Origin: Tretioscincus oriximinensis
Taxonomy: Eukaryota; Chordata; Lepidosauria; Squamata; Gymnophthalmidae
DNA: 64,000 bases
Reading direction: 5' to 3'
Assembly (NCBI GenBank): GCA_022410635.1
Contig: JAJVDF010000044.1
Location: forward strand, 3,058,444-3,122,443
In this document: positions 31,701 through 42,378 of the stretch, in pieces
Layout of the letters: each line of letters opens with the position of its first letter
Position numbering within the stretch: the first letter of the stretch is position 1
Program-made: the position numbers and the translations under genes
Notes under the pieces: generated by a model
Database searches by the model: none
Seen by the model: the letters and a program-made list of their open reading frames with translations, nothing else
What the model was told of the DNA's origin: nothing

Positions 31701-32309
31701 ATAACAGTCTAACTTCTCTGCTGCTGCCCCAACCTGGGTAGTTTAAATGACTGCAAAGATCTAGACTAGAGCCTTGATGCTGCTTCTGGCTCTGCTAGAG
31801 GAGCTGAAAGGAGCCCCAAGGATCACAATTTCTGTTTTTATACAAGTGGAAATTTTTGTAAAACCAACGATTAAAAACACCCTTTCACCATCTATATTTG
31901 CTAGTTGAGTCCAGCGGCTTCATTAATTCCCTGCTCTGTCAGCCCACTGAAGTGGGATGAAAATAGAGCAGTGAAGAAGGGAAATAGCAGAGTGGATTTA
32001 AATCCACTTCACTGTTTCTTAATTCAATTTTCCCCTTCCAGTCAGAATGCAGCCCAAAGGTGGTGGTTTGAGCTGGGGAATGCNGAAAGAAAATAGCTTG
32101 TCACTTTGCTGATGTGCTCCCTGTCTTTAAAAGTGGACTGAAGACTGGATTCCAGCAAGTGGGGCTTGTAGCACTTGGAGACTTATGGGAGAAAGACACC
32201 CAGCACGAGCTTTTCTTGGCATGTCTACTTCTATAAAAGCTCATGCTGCCTACCTTTTTCCTGCAAAGGAGCTAGCAGCACTTTGAGACTAACTTGAGAA
32301 AAGTGGGTG

Positions 32310-32347
32310 GCATAAGCTTTCGTAGACAGGTCTACTTCTTCAGATGC
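32310..32347 (-). ncRNA. hammerhead-like motif, inverted partner of the tandem array
   Basis: The same layout as the tandem units on the minus strand, with loop CCTG and the AGCT palindrome intact. It lies three bases from the array and could pair with any unit to form a long hairpin instead of the ribozyme fold. Confidence 0.5.
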
Positions 32348-32350
32348 TCA

Positions 32351-32530
32351 GCATCTGAAGAAGTAGACCTGTCTACGAAAGCTTATGCCACCCACTTTTC
32401 TCAAGTTAGAGCATCTGAAGAAGTAGACCTGTCTACGAAAGCTTATGCCACCCACTTTTCTCAAGTTAGAGCATCTGAAGAAGTAGACCTGTCTACGAAA
32501 GCTTATGCCACCCACTTTTCTCAAGTTAGT
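32351..32530 (+). repeat. three exact 60-base tandem units, each with a hammerhead-like fold
   Basis: The units start at 32351, 32411 and 32471 and differ only in the last base of the third. In unit 1: stem I arms GCAT (32351) and ATGC (32385), core CTGAAGA (32355), extra A (32362), stem II GTAGA (32363) with loop CCTG and TCTAC (32372), GAA (32377), palindromic AGCT (32380), T (32384). Predicted cleavage would fall after the T in each unit and release 60-base RNAs. The fold is by eye and activity is unproven. Confidence 0.9.
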
Positions 32531-32690
32531 CTCGAAGTGCTGCTAGCTCCTTTGCTGGACTTTCTGCTAGACTAACACGGCTATTTCTCTGAAATTGACT
32601 ACCTTTTTTCTGTTAGCCTCCAAGTGCTACAACCTCCTTGCTGGATTTTCAAACTAAGAATAACACGGGTATTTATCTGAAGATTGGACT

Positions 32691-34359
32691 ACAACATAGG
32701 TGTGACCACAACCTAAAGGAACCTGAGGCATATCCATTCCCCACTCAGATTGAAAGCATACGTCTTAAATAGATCCAATTAACATTTTGCTTTANCTTCA
32801 AGGCACTTTTTCACCCTTCTAAAATAACTTTATAAAAACTCTTAGAGGCANTGATTGACCGGAAGCCAACTGGTAAATTCCATGCGAAGAAGATATTTCA
32901 TCATTTGTCTGTCATATTTTGGTCTAATGCTCTCCAGCTAATATGGTAATCCTTGAAAGACAACATGTGACNTCCAATTGAAGTCAACAATTCTGAGCTT
33001 CTGGAAGAAAAGAGAACATTGCAAAATATTTAGCAGTGCTCTGTATAGTAAAAGCAAGTCAAACGTACAGGACTTGAACGAATGGGGTCTCGGTGTTAGT
33101 TTGATCTTTTGATCTTGAAATAAACAGGATGGAAACAAAGGAAAAGTTTAAAAACATTTTTAAAAGACCCAGGGGAGAGTCACAGTTACTCACTGCCACA
33201 ATGGAAGTACTTAGCTTCCACCTCTGGTTCCCACAGTTCTTTGTATAATAAATCACCGATTGCTTAANGGGAGAGGAAAATGCCCTCAGAAAATGTACGG
33301 TGGAAACAGAACCCTTCCATCTATGAGTCACTGACCCCAAACATTGAAATGANTTCAACTTCTATTAATTAATAAGGATTTGCATCTCAAGTGTGCCTCT
33401 TATGAGAAGAGATCTCAGTGCTATATGAATTCAGAGCCATGGGGTGAGGGAACAGAGNGGTAACTGTGGAAAATTATTTTCTTTGTGAGCCAAGAGCTTG
33501 GCAAGGTTTCTGATTCTTGCACACTCTAGCCAGTGTTCCTGGCCTGTTCGATAACCATGTAGCACAACAAAAGCCCGCTTTGAAAAAGAAAGTTTTTGAA
33601 AAGTTCTGTAGATGCTGGACTCAAGCTGTTTTGATTAGGGCATGATTAGAAGCTTAGAAGCAAGCAANGTTGGGTTGATGAACAGGAGTCTGGAGACCTA
33701 AAGACTAAATAAGGGTCGTTTTGGACTTGCTTCAGAAAAGGCTGTTCAGACTATGCCCCCACCTCCATGAAATGTGTTAAAAATTTGCAATGGTTCCAAA
33801 TCTGAGCTAACCCAATCCCAGAGACTCATGCATGCATATCCTCATACTTTTGTGATGAACCGTGGAGAAATGTGTGTTCCCGGACAATGGTTCATAATCT
33901 CCTTACCTTGCATGTCCAACAATTCATCAGTTCTCTCATCCTCCTCTCTGTGCCTTCTTGTGATTGGCTAATTTTCCTGCCAATCATACATCTTTTCATG
34001 ATATCCTGCCTTCCCCCTTACCAAGCAGCACACGAAGGCTTAAGAACGGCAGTGCAGGGAGTTTACAGGGAGTTTTGCAACGATGTCTGAAAAATGATGT
34101 CTTAGAATTGGAGCCTGGCACCTACAATCAAGTGTATACTATGGCAATGTGGATGTCCAAGCTCTGTATTGAGATATAATCCAGAATAAGGCTCTGTGGG
34201 GACAATGCCTAAGAGTCAATAATCAGGACTTTAACTTTAATCATCATTTTAATTTGGTTCTGCTCCCAGCTACAGCTCCTTTCATTTTGCCATCTTCCTA
34301 GCAGTCACTGGCTTCCTGTGTCTTTTCTTTGCCCAGTCTTGTCTGATCCCTTTTCTGAT
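32691..34359. other. unassigned; one degraded family P half
   Basis: Nothing coding is convincing. 34140-34205 (GGCAATGTGGATG, CCAGAATAAGGCTCTGTGGG) is a family P right half. Confidence 0.4.
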
Positions 34360-34925
34360 CTGATTGAAGTGTATAATAACATGCATAGGGTGGATAAGAT
34401 GAATAGAGGGTGTTTCTTGAAAACTGATAGAAGAGTTATTTCTGTGGTGGTAGCTAGCAGCCTGGGCAGCTTTAATTAATTAATTTATTTGTACTTATAT
34501 CCCGTCCTATACCCGAAGGTCTCAGGGCGCCCAACCAAACGATGGCTCACATGGCTTTTGTTGCTTTCTCCACAACAGACACCCTGTGAAGTAGGTGGGG
34601 CTGAGAGAGTTCTAAAGAACTGTGACTGGCCCAAGGTCACCCATCTGGCTTCATGGAGGAGTGGGGAATCTAACCAGGAGACTACCAGATAGGAGTCCAA
34701 CACTCTAACCACTACACCAAACTGGCAGGGTGTAAATAGCTACTAGGATGGATCACTTTTTACTGCCTCAGGCTGGAGCAACAGACAGGATTCCTGAAAT
34801 ACCATTTGCAGGGAGTTGAGAACAGGTGAGGGCTTTGCTTTCTTCTGCTTCAGACTGCCCAGGTGCAATTGGTGGGCTATTATGTGAGACAGAATGCTGG
34901 ACTAGATGGGGTCTGAACCAATTCT
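34360..34925 (+). mobile_element. CR1-A 3' region, split by a CORE-SINE
   Basis: 34360-34475 (CATGCATAGGGTGGATAAG, GGTGGTAGCTAGCAGCCTGG) and 34730-34925 (GGGTGTAAATAGCTACTAGG, CATTTGCAGGGAGTTGAG, AATGCTGGACTAGATGGG) are consecutive CR1-A pieces. About 40 consensus bases are missing at the junction. Confidence 0.82.
34476..34729 (-). mobile_element. CORE/MIR-type SINE with L2-like tail
   Basis: The minus strand shows the head TTTGGTGTAGTGGTTAGAG, GTCTCCTGGTTAGATTCC, the core TGACCTTGGGCCAGTCACAG and CCCCACCTACTTCACAGGG. The tail CCTGAGACCTTCGGGTATAG is shared with the L2-like LINE ends. Complete, with an AAATAAATTAATT end. Confidence 0.9.
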
Positions 34926-35469
34926 TATTTTTTCCCTGTTAGCTCCATTTCTCGCTGACTTTCAATAGTTACAGGGTGCCAGACCGACAGCTGGTCCAGC
35001 CACTTGTGCCTAACTGGATTTATCTCTTACTAGCATGTTGCAAAGAAGGACCAAATCCCTGATCACATGTATGCTTTTAAAGCAACTTCAGTCCTGAAGA
35101 TTTGGACTAAAACAGAAGAATTTTTTCTTTATTTATTTATTTTAGTCCAGCTTTTCAAGGCTGAAGATGGTTTAAAAGCATGTGTGTGACCAGGAGCCAA
35201 GTCTGCATCTGAAAGATTTATCAGACATCAATCAGATTTCTGGATCTTCTTGAAGCTGATATACAGGCCCCCAAATATGGCTGTGCCCAGTCAGTCTTTA
35301 AAACCAGGGAATATCCTAGTATCATACTGGGATTGACAAAAAACAACATTTTCTTTCTTCTTCTTTTTTAATTTTAAAGTATTTTAAAAAGAAATTGTTT
35401 TCTTCAAATAGCAATATTCTTTGACAGAAGAAGGAGGGGATGAAGAAGATGACGACGACGATGATGTTG
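34926..35469. other. unassigned; acidic-codon microsatellite at its end
   Basis: 35425-35485 is a GAAGAA/GACGAC-rich tail region belonging to the following minus-strand SINE-2. No gene seen. Confidence 0.4.
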
Positions 35470-35820
35470 AAGAAGAAGAATTTAGTTGTTATACCCGCCC
35501 TTCTTACTCAAAGGGATTCAAAGAGGCTTACAAGGTTAATTTTCACCCCACCAGAGTGGTGGTGGAATACACTTTTACATACTGTTTTAGACTGTTTTTA
35601 ATCTGTTAATTTTTTATTGATGTTTTACTGTTGGCCACCCTGAGAATTTCGGGTGTAGGGCGGGGTATAAATAAATAAAATAAATAAATACATACTTGAA
35701 ATGTAGATTGTAAATCTACTTTCTTTTGAATAACTGAGTCAGTTAGAGTTGAAGCCAGGGCTTCGAGAACAGATCTCTCAGTCGAGAGACCACCTCTTAA
35801 CGACTGTGGCATCCGTGCCT
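35470..35820 (-). mobile_element. SINE-2, split by an L2-like tail
   Basis: The tail half at 35480-35565 (TATACCCGCCCTTCTTAC, AAGAGGCTTACAAGG) and the body/head half at 35695-35820 (AGATTGTAAATCTACTTTC, GGGCTTCGAGAACAG, the B-box region) are separated by the plus-strand tail at 35570-35694. Confidence 0.75.
35570..35694 (+). mobile_element. L2-like LINE 3' tail
   Basis: TTTTTAATCTGTTAATTTTT, GGCCACCCTGAGAATTTCGG and GTAGGGCGGGGTATAAATAA, then AAATAAA words. It is the cleanest plus-strand example of the tail that also ends several SINEs. Confidence 0.78.
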
Positions 35821-36014
35821 CTTCCAAAACAACCTGCTACATATACATACAACATAGACAAGTATTTTCCCTTACTCCCTCAGGTCTCTCTTCCACCACA
35901 CTCAGAAGTCTCAAAATAAATAATTATATGATATTTCTTCGCTCAAGGATCGTTAAGACAGTTTGGGTTAAGATTGTGTTTCTTTCATTGAACTTTCCAA
36001 AAGCAATGAGTTGT

Positions 36015-36287
36015 TGCTATTTAATTTTATTTATTTATTTATTTTATTTATTTATTTGTACTTGTATCCCGCCCTATACCCGAAGGTCTCAGGGCGGCCG
36101 ACCATATGGCGGTGCACGTAGCTTTTGTTGTTTTCTCCACAACAGACACCCTGTGGAGTAGGTGGGGCTGAGAGAGTTCAAAGAACTGTGACTGGCCCAC
36201 GGTCACCCAGCTGGCTTTCGTGGAGGAGTGGGGAATCGAACCGGGAGACTACCAGGTACGAGTCCAACACTCAACCACTACACCAAA
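36015..36287 (-). mobile_element. CORE/MIR-type SINE with L2-like tail
   Basis: Same structure as 34476-34729: CCCGCCCTATACCCGAAGG, TCTCAGGGCGG, then the core and head ending at an N at 36287. It is the best-preserved core (CAGCTGGCTTTCGTGGAGG) in this group. Confidence 0.9.
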
Positions 36288-37164
36288 NATAACTCTCATT
36301 CCATTGCCCAGGGTATTTTTAATTACCTCAGTCTTTTTCCCTTACACATTCATAAAGCATAAATTCAGTCAAATATCCATACCAACTTTCTGTTGTCCAC
36401 TTGCTTATATCCCCCCAGCCTCTAGCAATTTCAGTGTGCCCAGCCCACATGCTTTGTTTCACTACACACGCGACTTCATAATTAAGCCTTCAGTTTTCTT
36501 TCCGATTCATTATTAAAATTTCCTTTGATACTGGAACATTAATGTTTAAGATGATCCTAAGTTCTTGGAAAACCCGTCTCCAGAATAATCTCTCGACAGT
36601 CATACCACATGCGGTATGTAAATAATATCCCATCAAACAAGATTTTCTGATACATTTTTTTTTCCTAAAGAAAGAGAACCCAGATGAGCCTAGTTCAGTT
36701 TCCTTCTGTATGTAGAAGCGTCTTCATTCTGCTTCATGACGTCAAACGCACTAATTCTGTCCAGTTCAGATAGCTTGCTGACAATTTGCTGTCGAGATCA
36801 TGTTCCTTTGCAGTCTAAATCGTTGGAATATAGTGGGAGATCTATTCAGTCGCAGGATAAAAATATATTTCTTGTCACCTCCTTGCTGCATTGTTTGTGA
36901 GTAATGGTTTTCAGCATTGAAACCATTTTTAAAGGAGAATATAAACCTTTTCTTTCTTTTTTTTTAAACCCACATACACTTCTCAAAGCGTTGCACCTAT
37001 TATTGTTACAAAGGACACCCACAGGTTCCTAGAAGAAAAGAGTAGATTAATAAGGGAGAGGGAGTGGGAATATTTTTTGTGGTTGCCATAAGCATGGCTG
37101 GAGATACGTCTGTGCTTGGAATATATATCTGTATCCTGTCCCATTTTGCTAGGCTTGTTTTGGG
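36288..37164. other. unassigned sequence
   Basis: No repeat or coding signal recognised. Confidence 0.35.
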
Positions 37165-37315
37165 GATCTGGGGATCTATATTAGAATAGAAGCTTGCCAT
37201 CTGCATGCTAGTATAAGCTGTGGCAAGGCTGATTCAGGGCCTGCCATAGGCAGATGACAGCCCCATATTCCAAGATACACCCCAAATAATGCCTGGTGTA
37301 AGAAGGGCCATTGTC
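37165..37315 (+). mobile_element. Family P MITE, diverged copy
   Basis: TTAGAATAGAAGCTTGCC, CATCTGCATGCTAGTATAAG, then the partial mirror GGGCCTGCCATAGGCAGATG and CCAAGATACACCCC. The palindrome centre is partly deleted. Confidence 0.6.
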
Positions 37316-38294
37316 CCACGTTCCAGAAAATGACTAAGGGAACTGTTTGTAACAAGGACTCATGGANTGGTGACATGATTTTGGAACTCACCTGGGTTCC
37401 CAGACTGGGAGCGCCTGTTGCCACCAGGTTCCTTCCAAAAACTAACAACATAATGATCACACCTCAGCACCACTGCCTCTTCTCCAAGCTCTGCAATAGC
37501 AGTCACTCTTTTCCGTCTTCCAAGTTGTCCTGAATCTCTCTGCCACCCTTTGTCCCACTAAAACCCTGGTTCCCAATGCAAATTTCCCAAACTCCCCCTT
37601 CTGTGATTCTGCTTCCTCCCACATCAACCAGCCTTTCATCTTGCTCTCTCTGGTGCCCCCCTACTGCTTCCAGACATCTCTGGGTAGAGTTCAGCTAAGG
37701 CTTTGGGTCTCTATCTCTCAGAGTGCAAAGATTGCTTCCTGTTATGGGGAAATAGCTAGAAGTTTTGGTCTTCAATAGAGGTTTTTCAGGGGTTTTAATT
37801 GTCCATCCTTTCTCAAGACATTTTGAAGAAGGTCTCGAGCTGAGCTGACTAGTGATGACTCTCTATCGGATGTTGCTGTGTCAAGCTTCAGGATAGGATG
37901 TTTGGATAAATTAATGGACAGCATACCCGCCATAGACTATACAAGCATGTGGATGACAGGTCCCTTTCACAAGATATGTCATAAAATAGGGTCAGTGGAG
38001 ATAAGACCCTCTGTTTGGTGTAATTAGTCTCATTTTTAAGTAAGCAAAGAATGTTGTCTTTGCTTCAGTACTGGGATTTAGCTTGGTTTGGAAGGCTTAA
38101 TATAATTCAATAGAGTTTTCTTCTGAGCAGAAAACCTGAAGACAGCACGGTAAATCTGTTTGTTGTATTTGCTTGCAGCATTTACTGCAGAAGATTTGCA
38201 CAACTGCAACAAAATCTGACATTCTGTACCTGCATATTGGATGGAAGGCTGGGGAAGCTGGAGGTGGTATCCACATTTGATCTAATACAGGACT

Positions 38295-38450
38295 TTTCTA
38301 CAATGGGCTCTTATTCAGGGCTATATTCCAGAATATGAACCTGCCATCCATATACTAGTACAGACTACAGAAGGTTCTGCCCCAAGGCCTGCCACGGTCT
38401 GCTGCAGCATGGAGATAACAGGCCCTTATTCTGGGATATATTGTGACGGC
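38295..38450 (+). mobile_element. Family P MITE, diverged copy
   Basis: GGGCTATATTCCAGAATATG, CCATCCATATACTAGTAC, then AGGCCTGCCACGGTCTG and ATTCTGGGATATATTG: the fold-back plan of family P with many mismatches. A right half lies at 37925-38010. Confidence 0.6.
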
Positions 38451-38822
38451 CCAAGCCAACAAGAATTTCTGCAACATGTCCTCAAGCTTTTTCAAAGAAG
38501 AGGACTTCCAGATCAAAATGTGGCTGGTCCTATGACCCAATTTCAAACTACTTTGGGCTTGTGATTTGAACAGATAAGTTCAGAATTGTCCTAACAGGCT
38601 TAGGTTTCTCCTTCAAGGACATATTAAATCAAATCCTACTGCTTGGCATCTGTGCATTTCTCCAAATATCCAGAAAAGGAGAGTGCCTTTAACTGCTGTT
38701 AAAAACAAACAAACAAACTCAGGAAAGGCTTTGCATATTTTGGGTAGAATTCAGTCCTCTCTGCTCATCATGATATAATGACAGTGGGCAAATAGATGCT
38801 CACTTCTGGGTCTTCAAGAAGG

Positions 38823-39010
38823 CACAAACGGCACAGTTGCTAAGAGCTGGTCTTCCAACTGAGAGATCTGGTTTTGAGGCCTTATGATGGATGTGGAGAG
38901 CAGTGAGGGCCCTCTACTTGTCTCAGCTCTACTCAACTCAGCTATCGGAAGGAAAGTAGATTTGCAATCTACATTTCAAATAAATAAATGAGTACTACCA
39001 TTAACTGTTG
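38823..39010 (+). mobile_element. SINE-2, 5' two-thirds
   Basis: The head CGGCACAGTTGCTAAGAGC and CTGGTTTTGAGGCC (decayed A and B boxes) are followed by TCAGCTATCGGAAGG, AGTAGATTTGCAATCTAC and GGGGAAGATGGAA. Confidence 0.75.
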
Positions 39011-39019
39011 GGGAAGATG

Positions 39020-39256
39020 GAACAGATGTAAGACTTCTTTATTCACCCTGTCCATCCCATGCATGATTTTATACACTTCAATCAGATCACCTCTCAAACG
39101 TCACCTTTCATGGCTGAAGAGGCCCAGACGTTGCAGCCTGACTTCATAAGGAAGGTGCTCCAGACCCTTGATCATTCTTATTGCCCTTTTCTGCACCTTC
39201 TCTAGTTCCACAATATCTNTCCTGAGATGTGGTGACCAGAATTGAACACAGGACTC
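39020..39256 (-). mobile_element. CR1-A ORF2 C-terminal fragment
   Basis: The reverse strand encodes the region around [19 protein letters not shown] and [17 protein letters not shown]. Truncated at both ends; the 3' UTR is missing. One N lies at 39219. Confidence 0.88.
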
Positions 39257-39554
39257 CTGGGAATAGGACTACTGTCACAGATGCTTCCTGTCCTGGTTTT
39301 CCTTGCAGAAATGCAGCAAGAGCTCAGCTTGCTGAGTACGTTACAAAGCGTGTTCCAGCAGCACTACAATTGTGGGAGAAGCAGAGAACAGGGAAGCTTC
39401 AAAAGGAAAGGCAAAAGCTCCATTCGAGTTTCTAATGGCCCTTCTCCACCTGATATTTTCCTTGCTATTTCTTTTAAAACATGTTTGCAAACTGCCTCGC
39501 CTACTTCCATGCTGCTCCAACACACTGCTTAACAATCTCGCAACATGACGAGCC
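39257..39554. other. unassigned sequence
   Basis: Nothing recognised. Confidence 0.35.
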
Positions 39555-39770
39555 CCATAAGTATTCTCCGTGAGCTGAGTGCCAGTGTGCTTTTTACAGC
39601 TAACCTCGAAGTCTCGTGAGATTTACTATGTTTGCTGAACGTCTCCACAAATGTTTTTTTTAATTTGATTATAGAAATGCATGCTGTGGAATCGCACAAA
39701 CTCCGGTGGCTAGAAATTCCACGACAATAGACCTTTTTAGCGAGTGCATCACTGAACATGCATGATCTCT
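39555..39770 (-). repeat. Family Y repeat
   Basis: The reverse complement is collinear with 45040-45240: GTTCAGTGATGCACTCGC, AAAAAGGTCTATTGTCGTGG, CAGCAAACATAG and AATCTCACGAGACTTCGAGG. Probably a non-autonomous DNA element. Confidence 0.65.
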
Positions 39771-40429
39771 TGGGGCAGACTGATGATGATGTTGCTTCCG
39801 TTGTGCTAAATATTGTGAGTGTGGATGAAGCCTAAATATAGGAAGAAGAAAGATATGTTTAGTATAGCAGGGAGAGGAGAGACTTCTTACCGAATAGTAA
39901 AAACCAATTCCTGTGCATTCTGTTTCTATTTTTCTTTGTCTATTGCCTTTCAGATCAGTTGGGATTCCAACTCCAGCACTTCCTAGCCTTTAGCCGGCAG
40001 GTAACAGCAGGAGGTCATCAACCTCTATNATCTTCAGTGTTGAGGGAAGAGGCCAGTTTAGGCTGTATCCAGATTGCTCTCTCTTTTTAGTGTTATTGCA
40101 GTTCTCTTTATGACGTGACAAAAGGTTAACGCTGATATTTTTGTCTGCCTATATGCACAATTATTTGAGTATTTTTTATGCTTGAAATCTCACACTTCAT
40201 GTAACACAACCTTTGGTCATTCCTTCAAAAATTCTCCAGTTGTTATTTTCACAATTCAGTTTCTGAGTGGGTGGTTCATAGTACTATCAATAGAAATTGA
40301 TTTCCTGCAACTCTGTCCCTTATGGTTGTGCTGTAGGTTGAACTATAGGACAGGCTAGGGTTGGAGGATCTCTTTGTTCGTAAGGCCTTGAAGCAAGAAG
40401 AAAGGAGGACTTGATGGTGATCCTACATT
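39771..40429. other. unassigned sequence
   Basis: Nothing recognised. Confidence 0.35.
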
Positions 40430-40860
40430 AGAAGAGTTATTTGTGGAATTGGAAACGGTATAAAAAGAGACAGCAAGAATGATCAAGAATCTGGAACATC
40501 TCCTTTATGAAATCAGGAAACAAAATTTAGGTCTTTCAGACCTGAACCATAGAGTTTAAAACTATGCATGGGATAGAAAAGTTGGAAGAAAAAAGTCATT
40601 TTCCTATCACCATAGGCCACCATATCACCTATCATCAGGGCCACTCTTTGAAGCTAATAGGTAGGGGAATTAGGACCGCTAAGGTGAAATTCCATTTGTC
40701 TATGGAATTTGCTCCCAGATGAGGTGGTTACAGCTAGCAATATGCCTAGCTGTAAGAAAGGATTAGTCAAATTAATGGAAGCCAGATGCATCGGTGGCTT
40801 TTATAGTACAGTCTATCTACTGCCAGCATGGAATGATATAGGTTTCCTTTGAATGCCATT

Positions 40861-41355
40861 TAGAATCATAGAATCATAGAGTCGGAAGGGACCTCCAGGG
40901 TCATCGAGTCCAATCCCCTGCTCGATGCAGGATTCATTAAACCATCCCAGACAGATGACTGTCCAGTCTCTGTTTGAAGACTTCCAGTGACGGTGAACTC
41001 ACCACCCCCTGTGCCAAACTGTTCCACTGGTTTATCACCCTGACTGTTAGAAAGTTTTTTCTGATATCTAATCTAAATCTACTCCCTTGCAGTTTCATTC
41101 CATTGTTTCTAGTCCTTCCATGTGCTAATGAGAACAGTGCTGATCCCTCTGCTCTGTGACAGCCCTTCAGATATTTGTAGACGGCTATCAGGTCTCCTCT
41201 CACTCTTCTCTTTTGTAGACTAAACATCCCTAGATCCTTTAATCTTTCCTCATAGGACATGGTTTTCAGACCACTCACCATCCTTGTAACTTTCTTTTGT
41301 ACTTGCTCTAGTTTATCAATGACCTTTTTAAATTGGGGCCCCCAGAACTGAACAC
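40861..41355 (-). mobile_element. CR1-B 3' end
   Basis: Starts with the reversed 3' signature AGAATCATAGAATCATAGAG and carries the ORF2 C-terminus. Truncated at GAACTGAACACAG. It is inserted inside an older CR1-A copy, in the target word CATTTGCAGGG. Confidence 0.93.
40937..41345 (-). pseudogene. CR1-B ORF2 C-terminal remnant
   Basis: This is the C-terminal part of a CR1 ORF2, downstream of the RT palm, so no catalytic residues are expected. Readable words are LEQVQKKVTRMVSGLKTMSY, ERLKDLGMFSLQKRRVRGDL, IAVYKYLKGC, RLDIRKNFLTVRVINQWNSL and a natural stop after DSHLSGMV at 40937-40939. The frame is open apart from the 5' truncation. It differs from CR1-A at many positions (FSLQKRR against FSLERRR), as does the plus-strand relative at 53686-54090. 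Confidence 0.9.
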
Positions 41356-41500
41356 AGTTTGCAGGGACTGAGAGCAGAGGAAGGTGTTGTCTCTTCCTTC
41401 TGCTTTAAAATACCCAGGTCCAGTTGGTGGTCACTACATGGGACAGAATGCCAGACTGGATGAACTATGGCCTGATTACACCAATTCTGATTAGGCATGG

Positions 41501-42378
41501 TTTTTCTTTCTTTGCTGGAGACACAATAGTCCCTGAGGGCATTCCAACTGGACAATATTTGGACAAATCCCAGGGCCTGGTGTGATGTCATCACAATTGT
41601 AAAGCCAGGGCCAGGGCAGCAGTGGTTGGTTGCCATGAAACCTGGCCTAACACAGCAGCAGAAAGAGGGAAGGAACAACACAGGAAGAGGGAAGGAAGAA
41701 CATGAAGGGGCAAGCTAGAACCCCCANCGCCGCAGAAATAAACGCAGGCAACAGGCTTATTCCAGTAGTATCAATTTGAAAAGTAGTCTGCAGGTAAGAA
41801 TCACCTACAGTTAAACTTAGGACTTTTCTGAAAGCAACTATCATTGTGTGTTTCTACTGTCAGCACCCAGAAACTCATTGTTGATCCCAAATCTTGCAGT
41901 TACTGTGACATTTGTAAGGCTGCTTTTGGCTAGGAGCCTTGCTGGCTATTTTGATGTGCCTCAACGCAGGGTTTGCTTGAGCTTCACATAAAGGACTGAT
42001 TCTTGATGATTTATTCAAAGAGGAGGGAGGAGGGCAAACGAGCATAAAATAAAGGAGTTGTTCTGAAGTGTCACCATGTAATAAAATGTCCTTTAGGAAG
42101 TACTAATGAGCCTAGCCATACACAGCTGGAGGCAAATGTTAAATGAGGACAGATCTATATAGAACCAAAAGAATTCGGCATAAAACAGACCTGTCTTTTT
42201 CTTTCCAATGCTACCAACCTATTGCTAATGCAGTTTTGTAGTTAGGTGCAAGATAATATTTATATATAATTTTGGTAATATTATAAATGTACTTGTTGGT
42301 CTCATTTGTCCTAAAGTTGCCATCATGTATCACTTAGGCCTCATCCGGACGAGTGGGTTTAAATCTGGTATTTATTTT
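41501..42378. other. unassigned sequence
   Basis: 41650-41705 repeats AGGAAGAGGGAAGGAA-like words. No gene or family recognised. Confidence 0.35.

Larger units (their letters stand above)
32261..32598 (+). mobile_element. PLE1 copy 4, with tandem end units
   Basis: A short inverted 5' end (32261-32350), three tandem 60-base units (32351-32530), then the long 3' tail to ATTTCTCTGAAATTGA. Flanked by CTACCTTTTTC at 32250-32260 and CTACCTTTTTTC at 32599-32610, with one T of length variation. Confidence 0.88.
32150..32690 (+). mobile_element. PLE2 fold-back, split by PLE1
   Basis: The left part (GGATTCCAGCAAGTGGGGC, TGTAGCACTTGGAGAC, CTATAAAAGCTCATGCTGCC) and the right part (GTTAGCCTCCAAGTGCTACA, CCTTGCTGGATT) are inverted PLE2 ends. 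They join cleanly when the PLE1 insertion at 32261-32598 is removed, so PLE2 is older here. Confidence 0.65.
40430..41500 (+). mobile_element. CR1-A 3' region, split by CR1-B
   Basis: 40430-40860 (ATGATCAAGAATCTGG, CATGCATGGGATAGAAAAG, ACAGCTAGCAATATGCC) ends at GAATGCCATTT. The next CR1-A bases, TTTGCAGGGACTGAGAGCAG, resume at about 41356 and run to about 41500. The interruption is the minus-strand CR1-B copy. Confidence 0.85.

Noticed and set aside
32351..32530. CRISPR-like array
   Set aside because: The 60-base units are directly adjacent with no variable spacers, and they match PLE ends in a eukaryotic setting.
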